A stretch of DNA of 64,000 bases from Brasenia schreberi (lineage: Eukaryota > Streptophyta > Magnoliopsida > Nymphaeales > Cabombaceae): the NCBI GenBank assembly GCA_036023115.1, contig JAYKKT010000036.1, positions 6,101,501-6,165,500 on the forward strand. Reading direction: 5' to 3'. Both the position numbers and the translations under genes were made by a program. The notes below the pieces were generated by a model. It was not told the DNA's origin. It did no database searches and worked only from the letters and a program-made list of their open reading frames with translations. Positions 24,593 through 36,249 of the stretch are shown one piece after another (position 1 is the stretch's first letter; each line of letters begins with the position of its first letter).

Positions 24593-25717
24593 ATGAACAA
24601 CCCAAACACATGGAGCAACGGAGAGCACTTAGAAAATGAGGTTCAAAGAAACAAGAAGAAAAAGAATACCCGTGCACCAGGTCACAGAAGAGGTCTCTTT
24701 TATTGGCTTCTAGTCATTGCCAACTACTTGTTCCTCACAGTCGGCGGTGTATCATCCGGCTTACTGTCAAGGTTCTACTTCATGCATGGTGGAAGCAGGA
24801 GATGGATTTCATGCTTGACACAATCAGCAGGATTTCCTGTACTCTTTATTCCCTTGGCAGCTGCATACTATATGAACCCATCATCATCAGCCAAGCCTTT
24901 TGGTTGTTTCACACCGAAGGTGTGGCTTTGCACCATTTTACTGGGTCTGCTAATAGGATTTGATAACTTTACTTATTCTTGGGGAGTCTCTTTCATCCCA
25001 GTATCCGTCAATTCCTTGCTCCTTTCATCTCAATTAGCCTTCACTGCTCTGTTTGCTTGCTTGATTGTGAAACAGCCAATGAACTTTTGCACCCTGAATT
25101 GCATCCTTTTGCTCACACTGAGTTCTGCCTTAGTAGGTATTACTAGCAGCCGTCAAACTCCTGCAGGTGTCACCAATTTGCAGTACGCACTTGGAGCTGC
25201 GTCGACGCTTGTTACCGCAGTTTTGTATGGATTGTATCTGCCATTGCTTGAGGTATTGAATAACTATTTGAGAAAAAGAGAAGCAGTGATCAGTTTTAGC
25301 CTTGTTTTGGAAACTCAAATAGTGATTTTAGCCACTGCAACTGTGTTTTCTTGCGTGGGTATGGCGGCATCGGGGGCTTTTGGAAGGATTATGGCAGAGG
25401 CAAGTGGGTTTGGAGTTGGGCCGGTGAAGTACTGGCTGTGTTTGGTGTTTGGGTCTGTTTCTGGGCAGATGAATCTTGTGGGTTCTGCTGGATTGTTATT
25501 CTTGACAAGTTCATTGATGAGTGGGATATGCACAACTGCACTCATACCGGCGAACGTGATAGCTCCTTTCCTGTTTTTCCATGAAGGATTTAATGCAGAG
25601 AAAGGGTTTGCAGTGATCCTTTCTATGTGGGGATTTTCTTCTTATTTGTTTGGCGAGTACAAGCAAAAACAAGCCGAGTTGAAGCGTGTATCTGAAATTG
25701 AAACTCTTCAGAATTAA
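24593..25717 (+). CDS. purine permease (PUP-family transporter)
   Basis: Intact 374-residue membrane protein of the plant PUP family. These proton-coupled importers carry purines, cytokinin bases or related compounds across the plasma membrane or other membranes. Seen here: a short hydrophilic Lys-rich N-terminus (residues 1-40), then about ten hydrophobic segments. The first contains LFLTVGGVSSGLLSRFYF followed by HGGSRRWISCLTQSAGFP, the typical PUP opening. Later come FDNFTYSWGVSFIPVSVNSL, LLSSQLAFTALFACLIVKQ, LYGLYLPLLEV and an ending with LSMWGFSSYLFGEYKQ. The length fits the family. I chose the ATG at 24593 because it follows a splice acceptor; the frame stays open upstream only through a TG/AG microsatellite. 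Substrate and subfamily cannot be read from the sequence. Neighbours are transposons. Confidence 0.93.
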   Translation: MNNPNTWSNGEHLENEVQRNKKKKNTRAPGHRRGLFYWLLVIANYLFLTVGGVSSGLLSRFYFMHGGSRRWISCLTQSAGFPVLFIPLAAAYYMNPSSSAKPFGCFTPKVWLCTILLGLLIGFDNFTYSWGVSFIPVSVNSLLLSSQLAFTALFACLIVKQPMNFCTLNCILLLTLSSALVGITSSRQTPAGVTNLQYALGAASTLVTAVLYGLYLPLLEVLNNYLRKREAVISFSLVLETQIVILATATVFSCVGMAASGAFGRIMAEASGFGVGPVKYWLCLVFGSVSGQMNLVGSAGLLFLTSSLMSGICTTALIPANVIAPFLFFHEGFNAEKGFAVILSMWGFSSYLFGEYKQKQAELKRVSEIETLQN

Positions 25718-26980
25718 GCCATGCAACACCTCCCATCTCTTCAGGGTTTGCAGCGATCCTCTCTCTCTCTCTAATATGTGAATCAACATGCAATGAGAAA
25801 TAAGTTTGAATTTCTTACTGCACATCTCTAGCATACTGCTCTCTTGTATGCACTTAAATATTATATAAACTCAAACAACTAAACGACCTATATGAACCGC
25901 CTGAACGATGACCAGCTTGTCTTTATTAACAGCAGTATCCAGAAACGAACTTCCAGTGTGAGACTACAGATTCAATTCAAAAGTTTAGATGCCAAAAGTG
26001 CTGTACAGTATTTCTTTAAAGGGGAGTAAAAGTTTTCTCTGAACCAGAATATATTCACCAGAGTCTGGGGACTGCAGGGTACATACCTTCTAAGTGGGAC
26101 TCGTAGGACCTTAATTATTACTTAAAGTGCTGAAACGCTATTTTGTTATTGAAGGACATGTTGGATTTAATTTTCCCAACAAGACATAGGTTTAGCATCT
26201 AATGTCGTTGAAAATGAATTAAAAGATTGAAACTTGGAACATGCAAGCTGAAAGATCTTTCTCTTGTTTTTCTTATTTTCAATATTGACTAGCTGAAAGC
26301 TATTTTAGCACAGTCTAGGGTTAGAATCACAAGGACTTGCAAGATTCCTTTGACAAAACGATGCCAAATAACCTTGATACAGTTCATTCCTCCGATAAAC
26401 AATACCAAGAATCCATTCAGTAGTATGGTGGAATGTCAGCCGTCCATTTTAGCGGATGCCTTTGACATAAATAATTGAGTGGACACAAAGAAACTTGGTC
26501 GGACCCGTCTAGGCAGGGGCTTCTATTTGGTGAGCCAGCCAATGACGCTCATCTTGGTGATGAACGGCTAAAAAAATGTTCCGTCAGTGGCCCCGATCGT
26601 ACCCTTCATTTGGCTTGGTCCATAATGAAGAAGAAATGAAGTTATACACAGCTTTTTGATGCCACTTTTAACTTTGGCACATCCTTTACATCCTATTGGC
26701 CAGATGGGTTCAGGGTGGCAGGTATTCATTGGGAATCGAACTTCTAACCTATTATAAGGGACTAGGATAGGGGCCGAACCCCCTGGCCTCCATTATTGCA
26801 CTGAACCATGTCTCGAATGAAATGTGATGTTGTTGAACCCTTCCACGCCAGGGAAATGAATTGAGCTGCTCGTGGTTCCACTTGCGCTCAGCACTTTCAG
26901 GTTTTGCTTCGTGAACAACTACGCTCGTTACACCATCGTATCATAATCACTTAATTTTCCTAATTGTTTCACAAGTTAAT
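25718..26980. other. PUP 3' flank and spacer
   Basis: 3' UTR candidate sequence with a short CT run near 25760, then non-coding spacer. Nothing else recognised apart from the tRNA-like segment near 26700. Confidence 0.4.
26700..26815 (-). mobile_element. tRNA-derived SINE-like fragment
   Basis: The minus strand contains AGAAGTTCGATTCCCAATG, a good polymerase III B-box context (GTTCGANTCC), preceded by GGGGGTTCGGCCCC. No clear A box, tail or target duplication. Confidence 0.35.
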
Positions 26981-28844
26981 AACTTCACTAATGTAAGGGA
27001 TAACCTTATAAGTTGGGTTCCAAGTTCATATACAAGAGGAGGGTTGCGTAAGATTTTTTATAACACGTAAAACTTATCAGATTTATCTACTATAGATTCT
27101 AGACATTATGAGCACAACTTTGAGGCATCCCTTCTTAGCGACGCAATGTAGAGTTCAAATATAGTGAATCAATTACAAAGAAGATTCCTACATCATGAAC
27201 GGGTATGGGTAAAAAAGTTAGTATCACTATATTGTCACATAAATGTAATAAACAAATTATAGAGAGTTTCTACATTTTTCAACATGAACGGATGCAGGAG
27301 ATAAATAAGTTAGTCCTAAAAAAAAGATTCATATTGGTATTTTGAATATCAAAACATTGACTTCCAAGTTAATGAAGGTAGTAAATACTAGGAGAAAGAT
27401 TCATATTTTATGTTTATAAGAGGCAAAGTAGGTTGGGAAAAAAGCAAAGATGCACATGTTTTAAATTATGGTACTGAAAAATGAAAAGTTTGAAATATAA
27501 TTGGTATTATTGTAAATAAAGATTTAAATTATAGTATAGTAAACATACAAATGACATGGAGACCGAATTATGACGGTAAAATTAGTATTAAGAATAAAGG
27601 CTTTAAATATAGTTTCTCCTTATGCAGCCTAAGTAAGATTAGAAGATAGCATAAAAAAATTTGAGAGGAGTTAGATAATGTAATTCAAAGGATTCTACAA
27701 AAAGAGATGATTTGTTTTTGAAGATATCTAAATGAATATGTTGGTAAAGAGGTATTAGGATATAAAGCATTAATGACAACTATGAGTTTGGAGATTTAAA
27801 TGAGGAAAATAAAAAAATTTAAATTTTCTATGACATGATTTTTTTAGCCAATATAATTTTTAGAAAATGAGATGAACATTTAATTACTTATAAGAGTGAC
27901 TTATCATAAATATAAATTGATTATTTTTCCTGTATGAAAAAAGATAGATCATGTTGTAAGGATTACAAGGTAATTTTAGAAGAAAGCTTAACTACGCAAT
28001 ATTTACTTTTAGTTATGAATTTGTAAGCAAAAAAATGGACAAAGCGGAAAAGAGCACATAGAGCTACTTGAACTAAATAGTAGAATATCAAAATGAGAAA
28101 AAGAAATATTTAAATATAAAGCTTTTCAAGGGGATGCTTGGAATTATATAGGTACACTTTTTGATATGTGTAAGAAAGTTGTAAAAGATATGTTAGGTGA
28201 ATCTAATGGAGGCATACCAATATAAAAATACCTTCATAGTAAAGTGAAGTGGTGTAAGATAAGACCAAGACAAAGAGGGTATGATACGAATTACATTATA
28301 CCAACAAGACTAACGAAACTTATAAGACTTATGAGAAAGTAAAGAAAAAAATGAAAAGGTTTATTAGTGAAGCAAAATCTAAATTTAAGAGGGTTTATAA
28401 AAAAATTTAATTCAAAAGAAGGTGAAAGAGATATTTTTATGATATCTAAGACTAGACATAAGAAAACTAAGGATCTTACTTTTATTAGATATATCAAAGA
28501 TGAGGATAAGAAAATTCTAGTGTTATGTGAAAATATAAAATAGATAAAAAATTATTTTCATAAGCTTTAATGAAAATATAAGTATTAATACTAGCTTAGG
28601 AGATCTAATTAAATCAGAAGAGTATATAACTGTAATTTTATTGACGTATTAAAAAAATAAAGTCAAAGAGTCTCTTAAACTTATAAGGGTTGATACATTT
28701 ATAGGATAAGACAATATTCTTATAGAAGTATGAAAAATCATAGGAGAGATGATATTACTCCTCTTATAAAATTATTTAATAAAATATGAAAAATCAAAGG
28801 ATGCTTAAGAAATAGAAGAAGAGTATAATTATACCCATATAGAA
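26981..28844 (+). mobile_element. RTE-type LINE, copy C (highly decayed, 3' end missing)
   Basis: Starts AACTTCACTAATGTAAGGG like the other full-length 5' ends and can be followed collinearly with copies A and E. Landmarks are GGATGCAGG near 27290, the endonuclease region to about 28000, and the KK/GE-rich linker to about 28500. It ends in the RT region at TATACCCATATAGAAG. The RT core and the 3' tail are gone. LINEs normally lose the 5' end at insertion, so loss of the 3' end points to a later deletion. It is the most degraded copy in the window. Confidence 0.75.
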
Positions 28845-29209
28845 GTCTCTAATCTGAAAAACCAGAGACTTCAGACCTGCGCACAACATTTGTTCCAACA
28901 ACTTTCAAAAACAGGTATCTCTCCTCAATCTCTCTGTTTTCCTGATGGTTTCATCTCTGGTGATGCTCATGGCCAGAATCGACACTGGCTCACCGTGAAA
29001 TGCTATGGCTGATGATGGCACTCCAGACAATGTTTCCCTAACACGGGCTTATGGGTACTTAATTTGTGTCTATTTTGAACCAGACCAAATCAAATATAAT
29101 TCATTTTGGTTCAGATATGGTTCTACTTCACACATTTGGGTTATGGCTTGTTTCCTGGTTTTGATGTGGATCATACCTCTGAAATTGGGATGAGACAAGG
29201 GTTCTTTGG
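28845..29209. other. spacer with an 8-bp inverted repeat at the LINE junction
   Basis: AAGTCTCT (28843-28850) and AGAGACTT (28864-28871) form a perfect short inverted repeat exactly at the truncated LINE end. No gene recognised in the rest. Confidence 0.4.
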
Positions 29210-29424
29210 GGGTATTACCATATGTAGACCCCCCTTTTACTCTACACACACCCCAATTTTCATAAATACCCAAAATATCCCACAACATTTTCTCTCTACT
29301 CTTCACATTTTTCACTCTTACTCCGACGACCGATTTTCATCCGTTGAGAGTTGATATAACCTTAGTCACAATAAACTATTACCGATTAGTTACTTACAAA
29401 CCTAGTTAGAATCAATTAGTTACG
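29210..29424 (+). repeat. left terminal inverted repeat of the Mutator-like element
   Basis: Collinear with the reverse complement of 31372-31580 over about 210 bp, with scattered substitutions and small indels. Confidence 0.8.
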
Positions 29425-30264
29425 ACAAAGCATTATGTCTCACGCGTTTGGTAGATGTGCTTGGGGTATGTCTCCCTCACACAAGAGACACGCCAGGGGC
29501 ACGTCTTCACGGTTTGGGATTTGTTATACATGATATCATAAAATTTCTTTTTTGCTATATAGATATGGTTAATAAAGTACAAATAGAATGACGTAATGTC
29601 ACCGCTTCATCTAAAAAATGCAACACTATATCATAGTGAAGACACCCCATAGACGACAATGAAGATAAGAAGAAACTAACCTTTTACCCTTTTACGTTAT
29701 GAGGAGGATACATCAACCTTAAATGGTGATATTGATATTGCATACAGTGAGGATAAGGGATATTCTGATATGCCAAGATTACTCTCGAGCTTTGAAAGTC
29801 ACATTGCTTATAAGCTTTGGGAGGAAGATGTAATTTCTAACTTTAGTATAATTTTATATTCTATATTAATACTCTCTATTCTAACTGATTATGTAAATAT
29901 ATATTTGTAAACAATACAGAAAATGATAACACACATGCTACACTGTCAGCAGAGCTTGACTAGTGAAGATGATGGATGTGAGGCTCAATAAAAATTGGGT
30001 TGACATTGCATATAGGAGTTGAATAATTGGGTAGTCGGATTTGTTATACAAAGTCATAGATCATGTGTTGCTGACTACTACTTTTATTGAGCATTGATAA
30101 TCACACACAAATAACTTTCACATGCCATGGGTTAAGATTATAAAATATAAAAAATATATAATTGTTAGACACTAATACAAGGTAAACATTACACTTACAT
30201 ATATCTCTTATATGTTATCAAATTACAATATCATGAAAATAAATGAAGTAGGTGCATGAAACGA

Positions 30265-31020
30265 GGGGGTATCACTAATAGTATCCGTATCAGAGATTTT
30301 ATGATACGTGTATGATAATAGTTAGCATCTAGATCTTGTAGTAGTTGTTATTGAATACTTCGAGAACCCATATCTTCTTTCTTGATTTTCATCATTGCAT
30401 TATAAATATACATTATTGTACTAACATTTTGCTTGTCTACCTGCTTAAAATACGTTAAAATGTGCTTCAGTTTGTATTGACTTTGTCTGAGGTCCTTTGT
30501 TACACTATACTCGGAGTTACTCAATCTCGCTTTAAAAGCATACCCTTCGAGATACAAGTCTGGAGAGTCGTTATGTATCCCATTCACTACATTGGATTTT
30601 CTAATAACAATCCACTATATTCTCTCCTCAATAAAAATGGATAGTCTACCTTCTTAGTACCCGTTCACTTAATACTTTCAACATCAATATTTTTATTCGA
30701 CCAATGTTTGTCACTCCTTTCACACCCAAGCCTTACCTTGTTCGTTATGCCTTTGCTCTTCGAACGACTAATAACCGTAACAATATATGCTTCCTCCCAA
30801 CTAGTCTTACATATTCAAATAAGTTCATTATGACTCTTAAACATATTATATATCGCAAATATGAGTGAATAGTTAAGCCCATCACCCTCGTAATCAACAA
30901 ATTAATCTTCTATTTCATCTTCCAACCAATAAATGAATATATCATCTAATGCTCTACAATAACTTTTACTCTCCTTAGTCATCGTATGATGAGTACTTTG
31001 TTCAGTCATCATCTTCCTTG
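30265..31020 (-). pseudogene. FAR1/MULE transposase N-terminal remnant
   Basis: Minus-strand translation in pieces: VRLGCERSDKHWS, then TGTKKVDYPFLL, then a frameshift into GIHNDSPDLYLEGYAFKARL, then DLRQSQYKLKHILTYFKQVD, NVSTIMYIYNAMMKIK and SIQ-stop-QLLQDLDANYYH. This order is that of the FAR1-type zinc-binding domain and following linker in plant FAR1-related and MULE transposases (GCER, TGTKK..CPF, the HNH region, LEGH..RL, KPK.IL..LK, N..T...IYN). The DDE catalytic domain and SWIM finger are absent, the zinc-ligand cysteine of CPF is Tyr, and the second His of HNH is replaced. Confidence 0.75.
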
Positions 31021-31129
31021 AATTGCTTTCATTGTAAGTACTTTCGTTTGAGTTGTTTGTCATTTTTCAATGTATATGTGAATATCAGGTTAGAAGCATA
31101 ACACACCAAACAACTTTTGTTTGGTTAAA

Positions 31130-31270
31130 AGAGACGCGGGATAGAGACGTCTCCCACTTAAGGTGAGATGCGTCAAGGCCACACTCTCCTTAAGTGTGAG
31201 ATGTTTAATGGGAGACGCGACCCAGGTGCGTCTCTCCATGAAGAGAGATGTGCCTATACTGCATTTCGAC
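31130..31270. repeat. GAGACG-rich subterminal repeats inside the Mutator-like element
   Basis: Words such as GAGACGCG, GAGATGCGTC and GGTGCGTCTC recur here and, inverted, in 29440-29520 next to the other end, extending the inverted-repeat relationship inward. They could be transposase-binding subterminal repeats (inference). Confidence 0.5.
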
Positions 31271-31371
31271 GCGAAGTTTTGGAGACTAATGAGATTTTAT
31301 CCAAACCCGTGAATCATCTTCAAACATTGAAAAAATAAGAGAAATCAAGCAAAGCAACGAAAATACAAAAT

Positions 31372-31580
31372 GTAACTAAGAACCAACTAGGTTCGTAAGT
31401 AACTAATCACTAATAGTTGGTTGCGAAAAAGGCTATATCAACTCTCAACCGATGAAAATTAGTCACTAGAGTAAGGAAAAAGTCAATGAAATTTACCACG
31501 GAGAAAAAAGAAAATACTGTTAGGGTATTTAGGAAAATTGAGATGTGTATAGTACAAGGGGTGTGCATATAGTAATTCCC
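31372..31580 (-). repeat. right terminal inverted repeat of the Mutator-like element
   Basis: Reverse complement partner of 29210-29424. The outermost bases are GGGAATTAC on the minus strand. Confidence 0.8.
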
Positions 31581-32410
31581 AATCTTTTTATCCACTTGGT
31601 CATGTGTGGACCAGGTGATGAGGATGAATCTTATTCAGTTTCTTTGAAGTGGATTCGGATCCTATATATTGGATCCAAAGAAACCTGATTCTTGTTTTAC
31701 CTTGATTTTGGATCCATTTAGACTCCGATTTGAGCTGATATGAGGCTGTCTTTGATATTTAATGGGCTTCTAAATGGCAACATGTTTGTGCATATTTAGT
31801 ATTAAAATTATGGTATTTGGAGCTAAACATATATATAAGCTGGATCTTACACGTGTTGTGCATGAATATTATCATCATATGAGTATTGTATATTAGATGT
31901 ACTTTTCCATTCCTTGTATATGCAAGTTTTGGTTTTACATGTTTGTATGCTTATATATATTTAATATGTACGTATGTTTATTATAAAATATGCCTTATTT
32001 AACACGTAGAAAGATATGAATAACATGATATTGCATATATAAAGGGTGTCTAATTGGGCAATGGTATGCTTAAATAGTTGGATATTTGATGCATATTGTG
32101 ATATGTTTATAACCAGTCATTGTCTATATAGCCAACCAATCCAAGCTAAGACAATTGGCATGTTGTTCGATTAGTATTGAAGTATTTGAAGAAAAATAGT
32201 TAGTTATGGATTGATTTATAATGATAACCCTTCAATTATAGGGAAAACAAATAAGTCAATTGGATAAAGCACTTGGGAGATCATACTCGTATGAGCCATT
32301 AGGTCTTGGCTTATGGTAGGGTATAGTTTCTTATAAGTTAAATATACTGATATTCAGTATAGCCAGTAATAACAATGAATTCTATATAATGAAATTTTTA
32401 CTAGTAGATA

Positions 32411-32464
<54 letters not shown>

Positions 32465-33352
32465 CAGATCAAATAAAGAACAAAGTCGTCTCTATTATCT
32501 TTCAAATCTTTGACGAAAGGTTTGACAAGAAAATTGGGATGGCAAGCCCGGCTACAAATTACCCGTGGTGGAAACTCAAGTTACATTTGATTGATATCAA
32601 GTCTTGAGGTTAACAAGTTAAAGTACATCAATAATCTTGACATCCTAAGGTATAAGGTACTTAGATGCATAAAGATATGAAAGGTTGAGCTTTAATTTCG
32701 ATGTTAATAGAACTATAGGATGCACATGTTGGAGCACTTTCTATGAGAACAATCTTAAGAGAATCTACTTATATATGTGTGAGGTGAGGACGCTTCATAT
32801 AGTTTAAGGATTAAACTCTTGAGGCAACCATGAATACCAGTACAGGACACATCATATTTAAAAAATGTCATTTGATACTACTGAAATCTTTTAAGTTGTG
32901 AAAGTTGGTCTATCATTCTTTTCAGATTACTGGAAACTATAACTTACTTAAATAAAGGTTTAAGTTATAAGACATATTTATTGAAAGATAAGATTTCTGG
33001 AGTGTAAGGACTTTGATAATTTTAAAAATAATAATGAATTATTGAATAATTTCTAAAATGATAGAAGTTTTTCAATATTTATCGAAGAGTTAAGACTCTT
33101 TGTGACGGTATAAATATGAAGGTATACATATGATGAGGAGATGTGCAAGCATATCAAGAAGATAGGTTACATATCAAGGAGCCACAGTACACTTAACGAA
33201 GTAGGATGGCTCTTGGAAAAAGTTTGTTCACTATCTATAAATATGTGTCCACCCAATGTTTTGGCAATAAGATAAGCAGGGCCTGTTATGATATGGAATG
33301 AGATCATGCTAAGGGTGTGGGTCAAGTTCCACCAAATCTAGAAAATTTAAGT
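31581..33352. other. no gene recognised
   Basis: Non-coding stretch of about 1.8 kb, AT-rich, with a microsatellite at 32413. No terminal repeats or protein motifs that I can support. Confidence 0.4.
32413..32462. repeat. (AT)n microsatellite
   Basis: About 25 uninterrupted AT units. Confidence 0.98.
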
Positions 33353-36249
33353 GATGCGGGGGGTAAGGAAGCTAGTCCTAGATAATAAGATTCGTATTGG
33401 TTCTTTAAATATCGGAACATTATCGAGTAAGCTAATGGAGGTGGTAGATACTATGATTCGGAGAAAGATTCATATTCTATGTTTACAAGAGACAAAATGG
33501 GTTAGAGAAAAAGGAAAGGAGATAGAGGATACAGGTTTTAAATTATGGTACTCAGGTAAAGAAAAGGCTCGAAACAGAGTTGGTATTATCATAAATAAAG
33601 ATTTAAAGGAGAGTGTAGTAGACATACAACGATATGGTGACCGAATCATGACATTGAAATTAGTGTTAGGAGCAAAGGTTTTGAATATAGTTTGTACTTA
33701 GCAACCCAAGTAGGACTAGAAGATAGTATAAAGACGGTTTCTTGAGAAGGGTTAGATAAGGTGTTTCAAAAGATTCCACAAAAGGAGATGATTTGTTTAG
33801 GAGGAGACTTAAATGGACATGTCGGTAAAGAGGCATTAGGATATCAAGGTATTCATGGAAACTTTGGTTTTGGGGATATAAATGAGGAAGGTAGGGAGAT
33901 TTTAAATTTTGCTATGGCATTTGATCTCTTTATAGTCCATACAATTTTCAAAAACCGAGATGAACATTTAATTACTTATATGAGTAAATTATCACAAACA
34001 CAAATTGATTACTTTATTTGTAGAAAAAAAGATAGAGCGTGTTGTAAAGATTGTAAGGTAATTACAGGAGAAAGCTTAACCACCCAACATCGACTTTTAG
34101 CTATGGATTTACAAATAAAAAAATGGACAAAGAAGAAAAGAGTGCATCGAGCTATTCAGACTAAATGGTGGAACCTCAAAAGCGAGAAAGAAGATATATT
34201 TAAACAGAAAGTCCTTCAAGGAGATGTTTCGAATTATGTTGGCACACCATGTGATATGTGAAACAATATGGCTATACATATTAGGAAAGTGGCGAAAGAT
34301 GTGTTAGGGGTATCTAAGAGAGGTGTACCAATACAAAAAGAAGCTTGGTGGTAGAGTGAAGTAGTACAAAATAAAATCAAGGCAAAGAGGGCTTGTTACA
34401 AATTACATTATGCTAAGAAAACTAGTGAAACTTTAGAAGCTTATAAGAAGCAAAGAAGGAAGCGAAAAGGGCCGTTAGTGAAGCAAACGCTAAGATTTGG
34501 GAGGACTTATATAAAAAACTCAACTCAAAAGAGGGTGAAAGAGATATTTTTAGGATAACTACGGGTAGAGATAAGAAAACTAAAGATCTTAATTATGTTA
34601 GGTGCATAAAAGACGAGGATGAAAAAATTCTAGTTGCAAAGGATGATATAGGAAATAGATGGAAAAACTATTTTTATAATCTTTTTAATGAAAATAAAGA
34701 TGTTAGTATTAGTTTAGGAGATTTAGCCAAGTCATAAAAGTATATAAACCACAATTTCTACTGACGTATTCAAAAGAATGAAGTCAAAGAGGCTCTTAAA
34801 CATATGAAGGGTGGTAAATTGGTAGGACCAGATAATATTCCTATACAAGTTTGGAAAATACTAGGAGAAATAGGAATCACTTGGCTCACAAGACTATTTA
34901 ATGAAATATGGAAAACCAAAAGATGCCTGAGGAATGGAGAGCAAGTACACTTATACCCATATATAAGAACAAGGGAGACATTCAAAATTGTGCAAATTAT
35001 CGAGGTATCAAGTTAATGAGTCATACTATGAAATTATGGAAAAGAATTATCGAAGGTAGGTTAAGACAAGTATCAAGTACAACAGAGAACCAATTTGGAT
35101 TCATGCCAGGCAGATCTACTATTGAACCGATTCACCTTTTGAGATGTCTTATGGAATATTTTAGAGCAAAAAAGAAAGACCTTTTGAGATGTCTTATGGA
35201 ATATTTTAGAGCAAAAAAGAAAGACCTTTTGAGATGTCTTATGGAATATTTTAGAGCAAAAAAGAAAGACCTTCACATGATATTTATTGATCTAGAAAAA
35301 ACTTATGGTAGGGTACCGAGGGAGGTTCTTTGGAGAACTTTAGAAAAAAGAGATATCCCATTGACATATATTTGAAGTTAATATTGGGTTACATCAAGGA
35401 TCAACTTTAAGTCCATACTTATTTATAATGGTGATGGATAAGTTAACAAAATATATTCAAGATGAAGTACCTTGGTGTATGTTATTTGCAGATGACATTG
35501 TATTAGTGGAGGAGTCTAAAGAAAAAGTTAATAGAAAATTAGAACTATGGAGTGAAACATTAGAAAGCAAAGGCCTCCGACTTAGTAGAACAAAGACAAA
35601 ATATATGGAATGTAAGTTTGATCATTTGGTTACTTCAAAAGACATAAAAATCAAAATTGGCACACATTGCATCCCCGTAAAGGAAAGTTTTAAATACCTA
35701 GGGTTAATTTTTCAGAGAGATGGAATAATTGATGGAGATGTTACACAGAATTAATGTTGATTGGTTAAAATGGAGAGGAGCATCAGGTATTCTTTGTGAT
35801 AAGAAGATACTATTAAAATTAAAAGGTAAATATTATAGAGCATCAATTAGGCCTACCATGTTTTATGGTTCTAAGTGTTGGGCGGTTAATCATCAACATG
35901 TACAAAAGATGTCTGTGACCGAAATGAAGATGTTGAGATGGATGAGTGGTCATATAAGAAAAGACCGTATACATAATGAGGTTATTAGAAACAAACTAGG
36001 AGTGGCACCAATAGAGGATAAAATGAGAGAACTTCATTTAAGATCGTTTAAGATGTTGAAATTTGGGAAGTATTAAAAGAGGTAGAGGACGACCATAAAA
36101 GTGTTGGAAAGAAACAATAAAGAATGATCTAGCTTATTGGGAGTTAACTGCTAACATGACACACGATAGGGATCTGTGGAAACAAAGAATCCTTGTAGCC
36201 GACCCCGTCTAGTATGGGAAAAGGCTTAGTTGTTGTTTTTGTTGTTGTA
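33353..36249 (+). mobile_element. RTE-type LINE, copy D (5'-truncated)
   Basis: Begins inside the second 5' leader unit (GATGCGGGGGGTAAGG) and ends GGAAAAGGCTTAGTTGTTG with a TTG-rich tail, so about 350 bp of 5' leader are missing. The endonuclease is the best preserved in the window: IRIGSLNIGTL, LQETKW (catalytic Glu), GGDLNGHVGKEALGY, SQTQIDYF and TTQHRLLAMDL between 33390 and 34120. The RT has GGKLVGPDNIPIQVW (34810), NQFGFMPGRSTIE (35090) and the catalytic FADD (35485-35496). A 45-bp triplication lies at 35136-35270, and about 70 bp after 35370 are deleted relative to the other copies. A few stops and shifts inactivate it. Confidence 0.92.
35136..35270 (+). repeat. 45-bp perfect in-frame triplication in LINE RT
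   Basis: Units at 35136-35180, 35181-35225 and 35226-35270 are identical and each encodes LLRCLMEYFRAKKKD. Other LINE copies have a single unit at this place (upstream of the [13 protein letters not shown] motif). Confidence 0.98.

Larger units (their letters stand above)
29210..31580 (-). mobile_element. Mutator-like element with long terminal inverted repeats
   Basis: The left end (GGGTATTACCATATG at 29210) and right end (minus strand GGGAATTACTATATG from 31580) open inverted repeats of about 210 bp. These can be followed through CCCCAATTTTC, ATAAATACCC/CTAAATACCC, TTTTCATC(C/G)GTTGAGAG, TTGATATA and GATTAGTTACTTAC. Flanking 9-mers GTTCTTTGG and AATCTTTTT agree at only five positions, so the target duplication is worn. 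Long inverted repeats plus the internal FAR1-like remnant fit the Mutator superfamily. At 2.37 kb it is an internally deleted, non-autonomous derivative. Confidence 0.8.

Noticed and set aside
35136..35270. CRISPR-like spaced repeat
   Set aside because: The three units are contiguous with no spacers and encode part of a LINE protein.
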